The translations under genes and the position numbers were made by a program. The notes below the pieces were generated by a model that was given only the letters and a program-made list of their open reading frames with translations, was not told the origin of the DNA and did no database searches. Positions 22,901 to 30,511 of a DNA stretch of 47,294 bases are shown here, one piece after another. The stretch is from a virus. Each line of letters begins with the position of its first letter. Positions within the stretch are counted from its first letter, which is position 1. The stretch spans positions 1-47,294 of the IMG/VR virus record IMGVR_UViG_3300025097_000010; one strand, 5' to 3'.

Positions 22901-25900
22901 CCCTGCTTAATACCACGAAGCAGTTCACTAATCCCAATAGAATCCATATTCTTTATTATATCTGGGAGCATTGATTTATTACCCTCAGGGTTTTTAAGAT
23001 AAGTCCTAAGTGTTTTGTTCGCTTCTTCCTGTCCACCAAAGGCTTCTCTTGATAATGAATTATAGAAGTCCTCAATAACCTCAGGCTTAATATCTTTATG
23101 AGCGAATGGGGTGAGGTTCGATAACATCTGCTTGGGAAGACGCTGCCATTCTAATGATTTAGAGTCAGTCTTCTCAGATAGCACACCTTTAAAATCTTCT
23201 ACTGGTATATAAATCTCTTTACCAGTAACTCTAACTGTTCCGCCATCAGGATTATTCTTATCAGCTGTCCACTTTAATTTCCCTGGTTTTAACAAGCCCC
23301 ACTGTTTAGCTGACGACTTGTTTATTATGAAGTGTGCATTTTTATCTCTTAAAAGTTGCTCTACTGGAGCAGAGCCGGCGTGTGCCATATACTTACCAAG
23401 CAGTGCACCCTGTGGATTACCAACATCGTCTGTCATACGAGATACAATAAATGACTTACTCACATTACCTTCAGTAGGTAAACCCCAGTCAGTATTCTGA
23501 GCATTGATTACATCTTCTCTTCCAAGGATAGCTCCATCACTCCAGAGTGGCCACTGTTTAGCATTATCATCTTCAACTACATATACTTTATACTTACCAT
23601 CAGCTGTTACATCAGATATCTTTTCCTTTATTAAGTCAGGCGTAGAACTGAAGCCACTAGTGAACCATATCTGTTGCCGTTTATTAAATGCTCCAGCACT
23701 GTTTATAAAGCCATCCTTAAGAGTGCTCTCTAGGTTTTTAAACTCTGGAGAGAATCCGTTCATCTCTAGTTCATAAAGGGTATTAGACACATAAGCTTTC
23801 TTAAACATTTCTTCAGCAACTTTAGGGTCTATTTGTCTCATCTCACTTACCCACTCAGCCATGTCCTTATTAAAAGCTTTATCAAATTCTGTAGCTTTTA
23901 TACCATGCTTGATAAATTCTTTACGGATATCAGACAGTTGCTTTTTAGCTGCAAGAGGAGTCTTCTTTATATTAGGATGATACTTTAAAAAGTATTGTCT
24001 CTGAGCATCTCCCTTACCGCCATAATAATAGAAACCCTTTGAGTCCATTACCATAAAGTTCTTTGAATGGAAATCCTTTACCATATTTGATGCAGCTTTC
24101 CTTGCTGCTTTTCTATAATCCTTTGGACCTTCGCCAGATAAAGAAGCGTTTAGATGTTCAGGCTCAACCCTCCGATAATACGTTTCTTCTAAATCAAGCA
24201 GGTCTACTTCCCTATAACCATTTTCAGTCATCTCAACAGCATGGTCAAGTATTGTATAAGAATGCTTACCCTTAGCGACTCCACCTGCCCTTACTAACTC
24301 ATTAAAGCCACTCTTAAATGTTATATTATTAGGTATATCGCCAGCCTCTCTAAAGAACTTTGCCATTTCTTTTGGAGCATATCCACTAAGCCCTTTACCA
24401 ATACCGTAGGGTATAATAAATTCTTTATTTGGGTTCTCTTCAGCAAAATTATAAAGTTCTTTTATCTCAGATTTAATCTCCTCTGGCGAACTAGATTTTG
24501 GAACATCATAATGTTTTTTTGTTACTATACCATATGATTTGCCCTGTAATCCTCTTGGCTGTCCTTGGACAGCACCAAATTTTTGCTTTGCGTGTAAAGC
24601 AGAACCTCTCCCATGGGTAGGTTTCCCTCCCTTAGAGCTTCCTTCGTTACTTCCAAAAACAAATATTTGATTGGGAGCTAAAGTTCTCACAGTCCCTTTA
24701 TATGTTTTTTCACCTCCAGGTTCAGCAGGAACAAGACCTTCACGGTCAGCTGCAGTCCCGTATACTTCATCTACAAGCTTAGGTTCTTCAAGAAGGAGTT
24801 TCTCATTACCAACATCATTACGGTCATCACCAGCAAGTATCTCTCTCATCTCTCCATCTCTAACAGTAAGCATTGGTACACGCCTTGCTTTAATTAAGCG
24901 TTCACCACGTTGTCTCCACCAATTTACATTCTTTTCGTCAAGGCTTATTTCATACTTTTTCTGGAGCCAGTCAACCATCTCTTGCGATGGGTTCTTTTTT
25001 GTTTTCCTTCCTTCAGCAGATAATGCATCCCATTGGTTCTCTACATCTAAGGTTGTTTGAGCACGCTCTCCTTCAGTCTCCCACTTGCCTTCCATATTCC
25101 TCTGAACCCAGCCTTCAGTCTTCTTTGTGAAGACCAAGTCCTCAAGAACTGGATTGCCAACATCGGCCTCATCCCTTGAGTGGTCTCCCTTTGGCTCCTT
25201 ATCTTGCCGCATAATCAATTCAAAGGCTTCATCCTTTTCAAGTAACTTCTCTGAGAGAGGAGATATCTCTTCCCCATATTTTGAATACTTAGGTATACGG
25301 TCTATAATTTCTTTAGCTTTTACTTGAGCTTCCTCAATTGGGATGCCACTATATTCAGAAAGTTTATATGCTAAAGCACTTACCTGTTCAGTCTTCCCAC
25401 GAATATGGCTAACTTCTTCTTTAATAAAGTTTTGAGTCTTACCATCGAGCTCTTCCCAACCCTTGACTATCTCTGGGTCACGAGTACCTTTCTTAAACAT
25501 CTTATTAATATGCCCAAAGCCCTGTCTCCTATGGTAAGGCATTTCCTTAACTCCAAAGTAAGCACCAAGGAGATATTCATATACTTGCTCAGGAGTTGTA
25601 GCTCCCTGCATAGTAGAATGGAGACCAGTGTATAGAGAAGAAGAAAGTCCTCGCAATACCTTATCGCCAACCTTACTCCCTGTCTGGACAATATTACCAA
25701 TACCTCTAAATACAGCACCAGTCTCTGCACCACCAATAAATGCTCTCATCATTTCATCAACCCCACCTTGCCACGCACCTACTGAACTGGCTACACCAAG
25801 ATGGAATGCTCCCTTTGCTAAGTCCTGTACTACACCTTTTTGTAGAAATTCAGTGGCTGTACCAGTAGCACCTGCTCTAGCCGTAACTCCTTTAGCTAAA

Positions 25901-26340
25901 GTACTTGAAGCAATCTTTGAAACCTTTTTAGTAAGTAGGTTAGCAGCCAACATAGGTACTGACTTACCCTGTAGTTTCTTTAGTCCCATTGCAAGCTTAC
26001 TCATACGAGCAATCTTCATTGGAATAGGAACAAACCCTACGAAACCAGCAAGATGTCCAACATTACGGGCGATACTCTCCCACTCATCTTTCGGAGCTCT
26101 TCCCATATTAAAAGTACTAAACCCAGAGCCAAAACCAGCTCCAAGCTGACCTATTAGTCCTGAGATTCTTCCTTGGTGGGCTCCTTCGTCCTCTGCGAAT
26201 GGTATATGATAAAACTCAGCATGGTTCTCAAGCATCTTTAACTCTTCGTCAGAGATACCTTCAGGTTTCTGCTGATACAGCTTTATATAATTCTGTACTG
26301 TAGCCTGGTCTAAGGTAGGCTGAAATCCCTGTGGGACCAT
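16987..26340 (-). CDS. Giant internal virion protein with RNA polymerase-like double-psi-barrel motifs, 3117 aa
   Basis: The largest gene of the window, about 20% of it. Residues 60-250 are Gly/Ala-rich and amphipathic. A macro-like domain lies near 545-680 (IFVFGSN at 559-565, HGRGSALHAKQKFGA after it). SDGAIL (934-939), GKYM with Lys983, RVP (Arg1418), a GILL strand, and GADLDGD (1455-1461) follow. RNA polymerase beta prime has R-x-P about 36 residues before NADFDGD; here it is about 40, and the two-Asp-Gly-Asp triad D1457, D1459, D1461 is intact. RdRp and YonO-type enzymes also show SDG before GsDLDGD. Near the C-terminus is a membrane-like segment (LMMLSLGSVFMYSLF). I infer a virion RNA polymerase ejected with the DNA, functionally like N4 vRNAP but of a different fold. 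Remaining stretches are unclassified. Confidence 0.8.
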   Translation of the reverse strand: MVPQGFQPTLDQATVQNYIKLYQQKPEGISDEELKMLENHAEFYHIPFAEDEGAHQGRISGLIGQLGAGFGSGFSTFNMGRAPKDEWESIARNVGHLAGFVGFVPIPMKIARMSKLAMGLKKLQGKSVPMLAANLLTKKVSKIASSTLAKGVTARAGATGTATEFLQKGVVQDLAKGAFHLGVASSVGAWQGGVDEMMRAFIGGAETGAVFRGIGNIVQTGSKVGDKVLRGLSSSLYTGLHSTMQGATTPEQVYEYLLGAYFGVKEMPYHRRQGFGHINKMFKKGTRDPEIVKGWEELDGKTQNFIKEEVSHIRGKTEQVSALAYKLSEYSGIPIEEAQVKAKEIIDRIPKYSKYGEEISPLSEKLLEKDEAFELIMRQDKEPKGDHSRDEADVGNPVLEDLVFTKKTEGWVQRNMEGKWETEGERAQTTLDVENQWDALSAEGRKTKKNPSQEMVDWLQKKYEISLDEKNVNWWRQRGERLIKARRVPMLTVRDGEMREILAGDDRNDVGNEKLLLEEPKLVDEVYGTAADREGLVPAEPGGEKTYKGTVRTLAPNQIFVFGSNEGSSKGGKPTHGRGSALHAKQKFGAVQGQPRGLQGKSYGIVTKKHYDVPKSSSPEEIKSEIKELYNFAEENPNKEFIIPYGIGKGLSGYAPKEMAKFFREAGDIPNNITFKSGFNELVRAGGVAKGKHSYTILDHAVEMTENGYREVDLLDLEETYYRRVEPEHLNASLSGEGPKDYRKAARKAASNMVKDFHSKNFMVMDSKGFYYYGGKGDAQRQYFLKYHPNIKKTPLAAKKQLSDIRKEFIKHGIKATEFDKAFNKDMAEWVSEMRQIDPKVAEEMFKKAYVSNTLYELEMNGFSPEFKNLESTLKDGFINSAGAFNKRQQIWFTSGFSSTPDLIKEKISDVTADGKYKVYVVEDDNAKQWPLWSDGAILGREDVINAQNTDWGLPTEGNVSKSFIVSRMTDDVGNPQGALLGKYMAHAGSAPVEQLLRDKNAHFIINKSSAKQWGLLKPGKLKWTADKNNPDGGTVRVTGKEIYIPVEDFKGVLSEKTDSKSLEWQRLPKQMLSNLTPFAHKDIKPEVIEDFYNSLSREAFGGQEEANKTLRTYLKNPEGNKSMLPDIIKNMDSIGISELLRGIKQGNAVAFSNAAYAKIQKVNRTIMEEMVSEGDMTNKEYKDSMTEASEQLNVHERIMKFSEDSLLGVLHKFNHDYRMQAIRNYVVHRITRPEVGNSFSARMRPFDIGLRGERQDDPEGLYQTHRLKRNKNLFFLDDGYKNLLLRSEHWKGTRTLFDVFKEYQSSGLDPVMRDKSAINVADLMFKRWTKAKKTDTAVFTEMDIPVRGNVSGAVHLDKIISAGGIVGKKGEKGAYKVEKIVGDKYRISKITKPPVPKIGFKGIRPQIEELLRGVIVRVPMDSMSGARGIRFGGFTKVGGYGILLRQEAMDALGGADLDGDKAFGFFGGGAGNGFKKSWKDMYSNQVNEFGGESSNAVKAAFRDRFTETPILTPAQEKKKERAEKVLQYSPQRRQFFSNAATSGRAILGPAVVTRSVLGAAYAAARASKKGYVETETVLYDKNRNPFDAIIRMVPRTKPEDIKLFNRKARAIVSFASDPMDEAGLKSRDIIFDELANTAFKWEVFSVNKDGKRTYLRKKSAEMNTDKQYKYKLTHHLRRKGLAQMLGGVNTALYGRNLTEGRRWTFDEIKSRVDAVTDPVMGLSENMRNTLIPKLAADMKGIDWTDNIFARIDKERLRDLYGRHEDNLGAFKWLRDLLGRSTMRVKEGAYIDLVFNKKLWEESSLRKLLDPKIEDPLKHPDFAAYNKLSIKEGDKEYYNPKDMVQRERFLRDILRKAEDYIINDMSDMVSSARIADIARGLPEATIEEISEVADNLKRFSYLQARRRAKVLDPTKEDLTDAEREFVEYMERAGADKPFSSLIDQNTINLKINQMKWEHETNALGQVRFIKDPKNGKYVPKMTAQEADLLDAMLLGSMNRGRHEELAKIEEAWKKVRKTGNIPKSWKLKQQVENLRKKVDSTSVNRLGFASKAVSDRSVKGFVEDFKTLFNYTTSIPSEATQKRVKEEAAMAGRRVPLIDEEGNRVHGSVFEASDYDQRTQKYLDEYAPFVGLKDAPLKGEALKVYLSLKEHLDHYHNDIGRDLNGFVRSILGRQGRPGKDINEMDLEDFRVLDRWFKDARGGTWYQKLFRPVDVKKGPAISGWFYNMFPEAIGRDLLRYELNLMDERRPYKDKYGNIIEGKVRTPVSFMEKLMNVSHKAQEQSTQAFEEEKKLLDADLDPYLKGIEEADALYDIAIRRHEMNMMKVLKDQYAGTGVYTYYKSVYDNNLRKSKKETDWKNLKHKEFLVMLPGKDGVPVGKKMTGREIANDVSKIVEKWNEKIHRWLTGDKEIINEYIKIDDGSLHGLIKLRKRFMADLEKSWKYGKRFDIGVGIDGMRKIAKRIAMSQLPKELRKDVPMLRENLEIQDTQQLPFNAYYPHKALDRKSASEAIKRALDLVNNDGSMTEKDRIDEVKKLSFHHRQLTGDWLSVDPMEDTYKHLDTAHREIAEGKKESEKGIRWFHANQRVGSQHSRSAHIPGWRVAPEIYESYMKDVLDTYYRLVAQVASKTAITDFMYKNLKKYSNPDMTLAWVDFYNLYVQGAMGYPSKIPPRVMNNPLMKIKGTPYAWFADSTVLKRIVLKRMNSIAKKFGLRQDERLPEELKGFDAGQLAAWGNLEAKYQLASLLMHPKFSIANLYGGSVHTLVSTGFDNFKNSHKFGYLKRHLNPNWESMKDVDSWVHSHGVIEEFMRYEADINPQLKSHRWQKFIKEASGKIRKDPELEDVSLLSIAKKHGITESMLDKAAIFMRKPERLLRRSAFVSHYLQAKDHFGAAYKFDHPHLVEFAKKGVKGTQFLYSAPHRPMFAATTTGKVMTRFQLWAWNSVRFRNQVLRNAEIYGWREGSQEFERYKRLAVADLMMLSLGSVFMYSLFENALPAPYNWFQDFADLMFGDDKERERAFFGSYPYPLQPLQMVTPPALRILPPLFKGIVTDDYSKLSGYYIWSMFPGGRFARDIKGSIENPSRLVEKMTGLPYQQFSRELSKEKKKEKLRPKGLLS

Positions 26341-27768
26341 TTAGGCTTCTTTTGTTATAGCATTGTAAAGGCTAACAAGGTCTGCAACAGTCCAAGCTGC
26401 CATTGCAGCAGTCATTATCCCACCAGTTAATGAGCCACCTATAGCACCAGCAGCAGTTTTCCCAGCTACCTTAGTCAAAAGCCAAGGAGCCTTCTTTCCG
26501 GCTGTCTGTAATACCCACTTCCAACCTTTTTTAGCTATTATCTTTTCAAAGTTTGAAGCAACATTCTTCATGCCGCTTTTCTCAAGCCTATTTATTACAT
26601 TTCTCTTTACCTGGTCTTTAGTATATTTCCCTCCTAAGGCTGCTCCAATTCCAGCTCCACCAACTTCTCCAGCTTTCTTGCTACCAGTAACACTGCTAAT
26701 AATAGGTTCTGCAAGGAGCATACCTCCAAGCAAACCAATTCCCTTGGCAAACCCTGGCAGTTTAGTCCAAGACCTACCAATCTTCTTTATAAGGCCTTTC
26801 TTTTCTAATAATTTCATCTTTTCCTGAGCAGACTTAACACCAGCATCTGCCTTTTTCTTCAGGATATCATAACCCTCTGCGCTAAATTTGTTAAAACTAT
26901 CCTTACTCGCAGTTAGCTTGTTTTTCTTAAGCCATTCTTTATACCCAGGGGTAGCTCTAAAATTACCAGCTCCTTTAGTTAACTGTTCCTTTGTAAATTT
27001 CTCTACGGGCTTATATTCGCCCTTATATTTACCAGCTATAGTCTCAGCTTTAGCTACAGCCTCTCCGCCTACTTTTAGAGCTTCTTTGCCTAATTGATAG
27101 GCTCCAGCTGTATAGCCAGCAAGTGGGATTGCAGCTGTTGCAAGCGCAGTCTTAATAGGATTTCTCTCTATAATATTTTTACCAGCTTTACCCGTGGAAC
27201 CTTTCCTTCCAAGTAACCACTCACTTGCTGTCTCATAGGTTGGGTCGTATTGCCCACCTAAAGTAGGGTCTTCAAGCTTTGACTTCCTATACCAATCCTG
27301 GAAGTTTTCATCACGAGCTGCTAAGTTAAATTCCTTCTCTGATATCTTACCAAGCCTATAGTCATTCATAAGCTCATTGGCTATCTTCTGGTCCTCTGCC
27401 TGTTTACGTCCTGCCCATTGACCTTCAAACCACATAATATCTGGATTAACAGATATCTGCCTATAAGCATTGAAAGCTTCAGCCTTTTTATCGTCAGAGA
27501 AACCACGTGAGCCCTCTATGTCATAGGCCGTTCCAGCAATCATTTTGTCCATGATTAAGTTGGGGTCATACTTAGCAGATTGACCTTCAAACCATTGGTA
27601 CATATTAGCTTTAGCTTTATCGTCTTTTCTTCCATCTACTTCCCACTGGAATCTCTGCTGTTGCATAGCTTGAGTCTGGCGTGTTGCAGCTCTCTCAGCT
27701 TCTGCTGCCTCAGCATCTATCTGTGAGTATCCTTGGGCTGGTCTAAATCCTGTTTGATATAATTGCAT
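26341..27768 (-). CDS. Ala/Gly-rich internal virion (ejection) protein, 475 aa
   Basis: The N-terminal third is Gln- and Ala-rich and helical (EAAEAERAATRQTQAMQQQR). The C-terminal third has hydrophobic Gly/Ala segments (FAKGIGLLGGMLLAEP; AGAIGGSLTGGIMTAAMA) able to insert in membranes. It starts with MQLYQTGFRPAQGYSQ, almost the same as the 135-aa protein (MRLYETGFNPAQYQQ), suggesting a shared N-terminal targeting or docking peptide. Its stop abuts the start of the giant. Role inferred: ejected pore or channel protein. Confidence 0.65.
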   Translation of the reverse strand: MQLYQTGFRPAQGYSQIDAEAAEAERAATRQTQAMQQQRFQWEVDGRKDDKAKANMYQWFEGQSAKYDPNLIMDKMIAGTAYDIEGSRGFSDDKKAEAFNAYRQISVNPDIMWFEGQWAGRKQAEDQKIANELMNDYRLGKISEKEFNLAARDENFQDWYRKSKLEDPTLGGQYDPTYETASEWLLGRKGSTGKAGKNIIERNPIKTALATAAIPLAGYTAGAYQLGKEALKVGGEAVAKAETIAGKYKGEYKPVEKFTKEQLTKGAGNFRATPGYKEWLKKNKLTASKDSFNKFSAEGYDILKKKADAGVKSAQEKMKLLEKKGLIKKIGRSWTKLPGFAKGIGLLGGMLLAEPIISSVTGSKKAGEVGGAGIGAALGGKYTKDQVKRNVINRLEKSGMKNVASNFEKIIAKKGWKWVLQTAGKKAPWLLTKVAGKTAAGAIGGSLTGGIMTAAMAAWTVADLVSLYNAITKEA

Positions 27769-28874
27769 TAGTATGTTCCTCTCGTATATGTCCCTGATGG
27801 GAGAGTTGGTCCTGATTTATAAGTTTTCTTTGACTTCCCGTATATCTGCTGGCGTCTTTTCTGAGCTGAAGTTAGAGATTGTAAATCAACAGGTGCTTTC
27901 TTACCAAATTCTTTCTCTAAAAAACGCTTCATTTTCATTTTCCACTTATTATAAAATTTAGGGTCATTCATCATCTCTTTAAATTGTATAGGTTTCCCTA
28001 ACCCTTTAAAGTCACTAGAACCAGTTCTTCTTAATCTTTGAGGGTCAACTGCATTTATTTTATCTAAACCAGCAAGATTTATTTTACTTAAACCAGCAAG
28101 AGCTTCCCTTCTAGCAAGTTCAGCTCTAGCTCTACTAGCGTCTGGTCCAGGGAGATCAGCGCGCTCTCTCTCCATTCTTTGTCCCCAAGTCTCATCAGCA
28201 TATGGAGAAAGTGGTCCCGCAGGGCCTCTTTCTTTCTTATAGCTCGGTGCAGATGGATATTGTTGTGATTCTGGATATTTTTGTCTATATTTAAAAGGGT
28301 CCATCTTTTCAAGCCTTAAAGATTGGGTACGGACACGAATAGCCTCATCTTGTTCCCCAGGAGAAAGCTTATCCCATCCTTCCATCTGGCTTAATGTAGT
28401 TCTAGCCTCAGGGATAGTGCCTGCCCATTCTGGTAGCCTAGCAGGAGGGTCTTCGCCCTCACCCCATGATGATAGCTCATCAATAAATTCTTCATCTTTT
28501 TCTTCTTCAATCTGTTCTGGAGTTCTGCTTACATAGTCCATTCGTTCTTCTTTAGGGCCTCCTTTTAAGCGTGATAAGAGTGCACCAATACTCCCACCAA
28601 TACCAGCTGCTGCAAGTTTGCCAGGAGCCCATTTATAGCCCTCTTCACGAGGGTCATAAGTACCTTTATAAGCACCCTCCTTTATGTTTTTAGCTGTTAC
28701 GCCAATTCCTTTACCAAGTCCTTTAGCAAGAGTTTCCCAATCTTCCATTCTTCCGAACGGAGTATACTGTTGAGCAACATTTGTATAACTCTGTGCTGGT
28801 TGAACACTCTTATCATATTTCATTACCTGTGAGAGGATTGAATTGTCTCCTCTTCCTGCTGGTGTGTATGTCAT
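27768..28874 (-). CDS. Putative internal virion protein, 368 aa
   Basis: Rich in Gly, Pro, Arg and Glu, with a low-complexity middle (RAELARREALAGLSKINLAG) and a basic C-terminal tail ending PTLPSGTYTRGTY. A glycine patch, AAAGIGGSIGALLS, could be membrane-active. The N-terminus MTYTPAGRGDNS is unlike its neighbours. It overlaps the start of the 475-aa gene by one base. Operon position between other internal proteins suggests an ejection role; no fold is recognised. Confidence 0.6.
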   Translation of the reverse strand: MTYTPAGRGDNSILSQVMKYDKSVQPAQSYTNVAQQYTPFGRMEDWETLAKGLGKGIGVTAKNIKEGAYKGTYDPREEGYKWAPGKLAAAGIGGSIGALLSRLKGGPKEERMDYVSRTPEQIEEEKDEEFIDELSSWGEGEDPPARLPEWAGTIPEARTTLSQMEGWDKLSPGEQDEAIRVRTQSLRLEKMDPFKYRQKYPESQQYPSAPSYKKERGPAGPLSPYADETWGQRMERERADLPGPDASRARAELARREALAGLSKINLAGLDKINAVDPQRLRRTGSSDFKGLGKPIQFKEMMNDPKFYNKWKMKMKRFLEKEFGKKAPVDLQSLTSAQKRRQQIYGKSKKTYKSGPTLPSGTYTRGTY

Positions 28875-28883
28875 AATTATATC

Positions 28884-29291
28884 CTATTGATTATAAGTTT
28901 GTCCACCAAGAGCCTGTCTTGCCCATGGTTCATTGTTTAAGTTTAAGTCAAGCATTGACTGTGGCTGACCAAGACTATATGAGTTAGGCCCTCCTCCTGT
29001 TAACGATAAGCCAGGGTTAGTCTCAGTTCCAAAACCTCCCTGCCTAGATTGGTAAGGTAAGTTCTGAGCAAGCATATCTGGATTCGATAAATCATAGCCC
29101 GTATTCATCTTACCAGTTTGCATATCCATACCAAATCCTGGCATTATATTCCCCATATCAATATTACCAAGCATGCTCTGCCAGTCTTGTCCACCCATCA
29201 TCTGACCAAGCATACCACCCATACCGCCTCCTTGAGGTTGCTGCATTTGCTGATATTGAGCCGGATTAAAACCCGTTTCATATAATCTCAC
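28884..29291 (-). CDS. Gly/Gln/Met-rich virion protein, 135 aa
   Basis: Begins MRLYETGFNPAQYQQMQQPQ, which resembles the start of the 475-aa protein. The body is low-complexity Gly/Met/Gln (GGGMGGMLGQMMGGQDW) and probably disordered. It follows the S74-tailed gene by two bases. It may be a small structural or ejection protein using the same N-terminal peptide as its neighbour. No enzymatic motif is present. Confidence 0.6.
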   Translation of the reverse strand: MRLYETGFNPAQYQQMQQPQGGGMGGMLGQMMGGQDWQSMLGNIDMGNIMPGFGMDMQTGKMNTGYDLSNPDMLAQNLPYQSRQGGFGTETNPGLSLTGGGPNSYSLGQPQSMLDLNLNNEPWARQALGGQTYNQ

Positions 29292-29293
29292 GA

Positions 29294-30235
29294 CTAACTC
29301 AATCCTTTATAATTAACATATTTTATACCATCTACAGTGAGCACATTCTCAGGTTGAGTCTTTTCAAGTTCCTGTGCCATCACACCCATCTGGTACTTAG
29401 AATCACCCTTTAGTCTATAGGTATAAACAGGCAAACCGCTATCAAGAGTTCCCACCTTTATAATATCTCTTTTCATTCTTCTGTCTGACATCATAGCAGC
29501 TGTAGCAATACCCTTACCTATGAGACCACCCATTTGACCTCCAAATGCAGACTTTTGAGCTGCTTGTTGAGCTTGATATTTCTGCTGTGCTTCAAAATTA
29601 GCTGCCATTTGATTAGCCGCAGCAGTATTAGCACCAGTTTGTAATTGAAGTACATCTTGCTGAGTTCCCCTGGCGCCAGCATATGCTCCAGAAGCAGCCT
29701 GGCCTAGACCAGCAGCCTGGCCAAACATTTGACCTCCTAGCTGACCAAACCCTTGCCCTGCCTGGAGTCCATACTGTTGAATGCCAAGAAGGCCCTGTCT
29801 TGCCTGTTCTCCCATAGCAGAGGTAGTTTTCATCCCCAATATATTAGATAGACCTCCACCGCCCATACCTCGAGCAGATAAAGCTTGATTCTGTTGCATC
29901 ATCTGTTGGCCACCAATATCACCAAGCTGTTGAGCTTGTTGTTGACGCATTGCCTGTAAAATAGGACTTGTTCCTCCCATTAGGCCCTGTGCCTGGTCTA
30001 AAAATCCCCTGCCATATCCCAGAGCACTCCTAGCTCCACCAGATAATCTATCTCCTGACATAGCCCCCCTACGATAAAGACTATCTAAATTAGCTCTCTG
30101 CTCTCCTGTTCCTTCCAACATCTCTGAACGAACTTTCCCTGGGTCAAGATATTGTGGAGTATACTTATTACCCCTACTTCCAAGATAACTACCTAATAAC
30201 GATGCTCCTGCACCTATTAATGCTCCCCATGCCAT
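29294..30235 (-). CDS. Ala/Gln-rich virion protein with S74-type C-terminus, 313 aa
   Basis: Residues 1-20 are a hydrophobic Gly/Ala segment (LIGAGASLLGSYLGSRG). Residues 40-240 are Gln/Gly/Ala repeats. The C-terminus MSDRRMKRDIIKV, VYTYRLKGDS, YQMGVMAQELEKTQPENV and VNYKGLS is the peptidase S74 intramolecular-chaperone pattern, in which the Ser before Asp-Arg-Arg is the self-cleavage residue (here Ser in MSDRR). S74 domains trimerise fibres and then cleave off. Here it is joined to an internal-protein-like body rather than a fibre, which is unusual but seen in podoviruses. Confidence 0.75.
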   Translation of the reverse strand: MAWGALIGAGASLLGSYLGSRGNKYTPQYLDPGKVRSEMLEGTGEQRANLDSLYRRGAMSGDRLSGGARSALGYGRGFLDQAQGLMGGTSPILQAMRQQQAQQLGDIGGQQMMQQNQALSARGMGGGGLSNILGMKTTSAMGEQARQGLLGIQQYGLQAGQGFGQLGGQMFGQAAGLGQAASGAYAGARGTQQDVLQLQTGANTAAANQMAANFEAQQKYQAQQAAQKSAFGGQMGGLIGKGIATAAMMSDRRMKRDIIKVGTLDSGLPVYTYRLKGDSKYQMGVMAQELEKTQPENVLTVDGIKYVNYKGLS

Positions 30236-30238
30236 AAT

Positions 30239-30511
30239 TTACTCTCTTTCTCTAAATTTAAATCCTGATGCGCTGGTACCATCACTCTGTATCCAGCCTT
30301 CATCTGTTTTTGCTTCAATATAATAACTACCACTTGAATCTTTTACTATTCTTATATCACCTGACTTACCCTCGGAAGAAGCTTTTTGTATGGACGTATC
30401 TCCTTGGTTAACTGCATTTATAACTTCGTTAATATCATCATAAATCTTGCTAATTATCCTACTTAATTGCGGGTCCTGTACTACAGGTGCTCTTTTTTTA
30501 GATATCGCCAC
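30239..30511 (-). CDS. Hypothetical tail or virion accessory protein, 90 aa
   Basis: The N-terminal half is helical (LSRIISKIYDDINEVINAVN) and the C-terminal half beta-like (GDIRIVKDSSGSYYIEAKTDEGWIQ). It begins at the stop of the 1169-aa tail gene (one-base overlap). Small proteins with a helix followed by a beta segment often serve as trimeric tail attachments in phages, which fits the location. No family is assigned. Confidence 0.6.
   Translation of the reverse strand: MAISKKRAPVVQDPQLSRIISKIYDDINEVINAVNQGDTSIQKASSEGKSGDIRIVKDSSGSYYIEAKTDEGWIQSDGTSASGFKFRERE

Noticed and set aside
16987-26340. Many + strand ORFs antisense to the giant gene
   Set aside because: They are shadows of a single continuous, motif-bearing - strand frame, with no ribosome sites or motifs.
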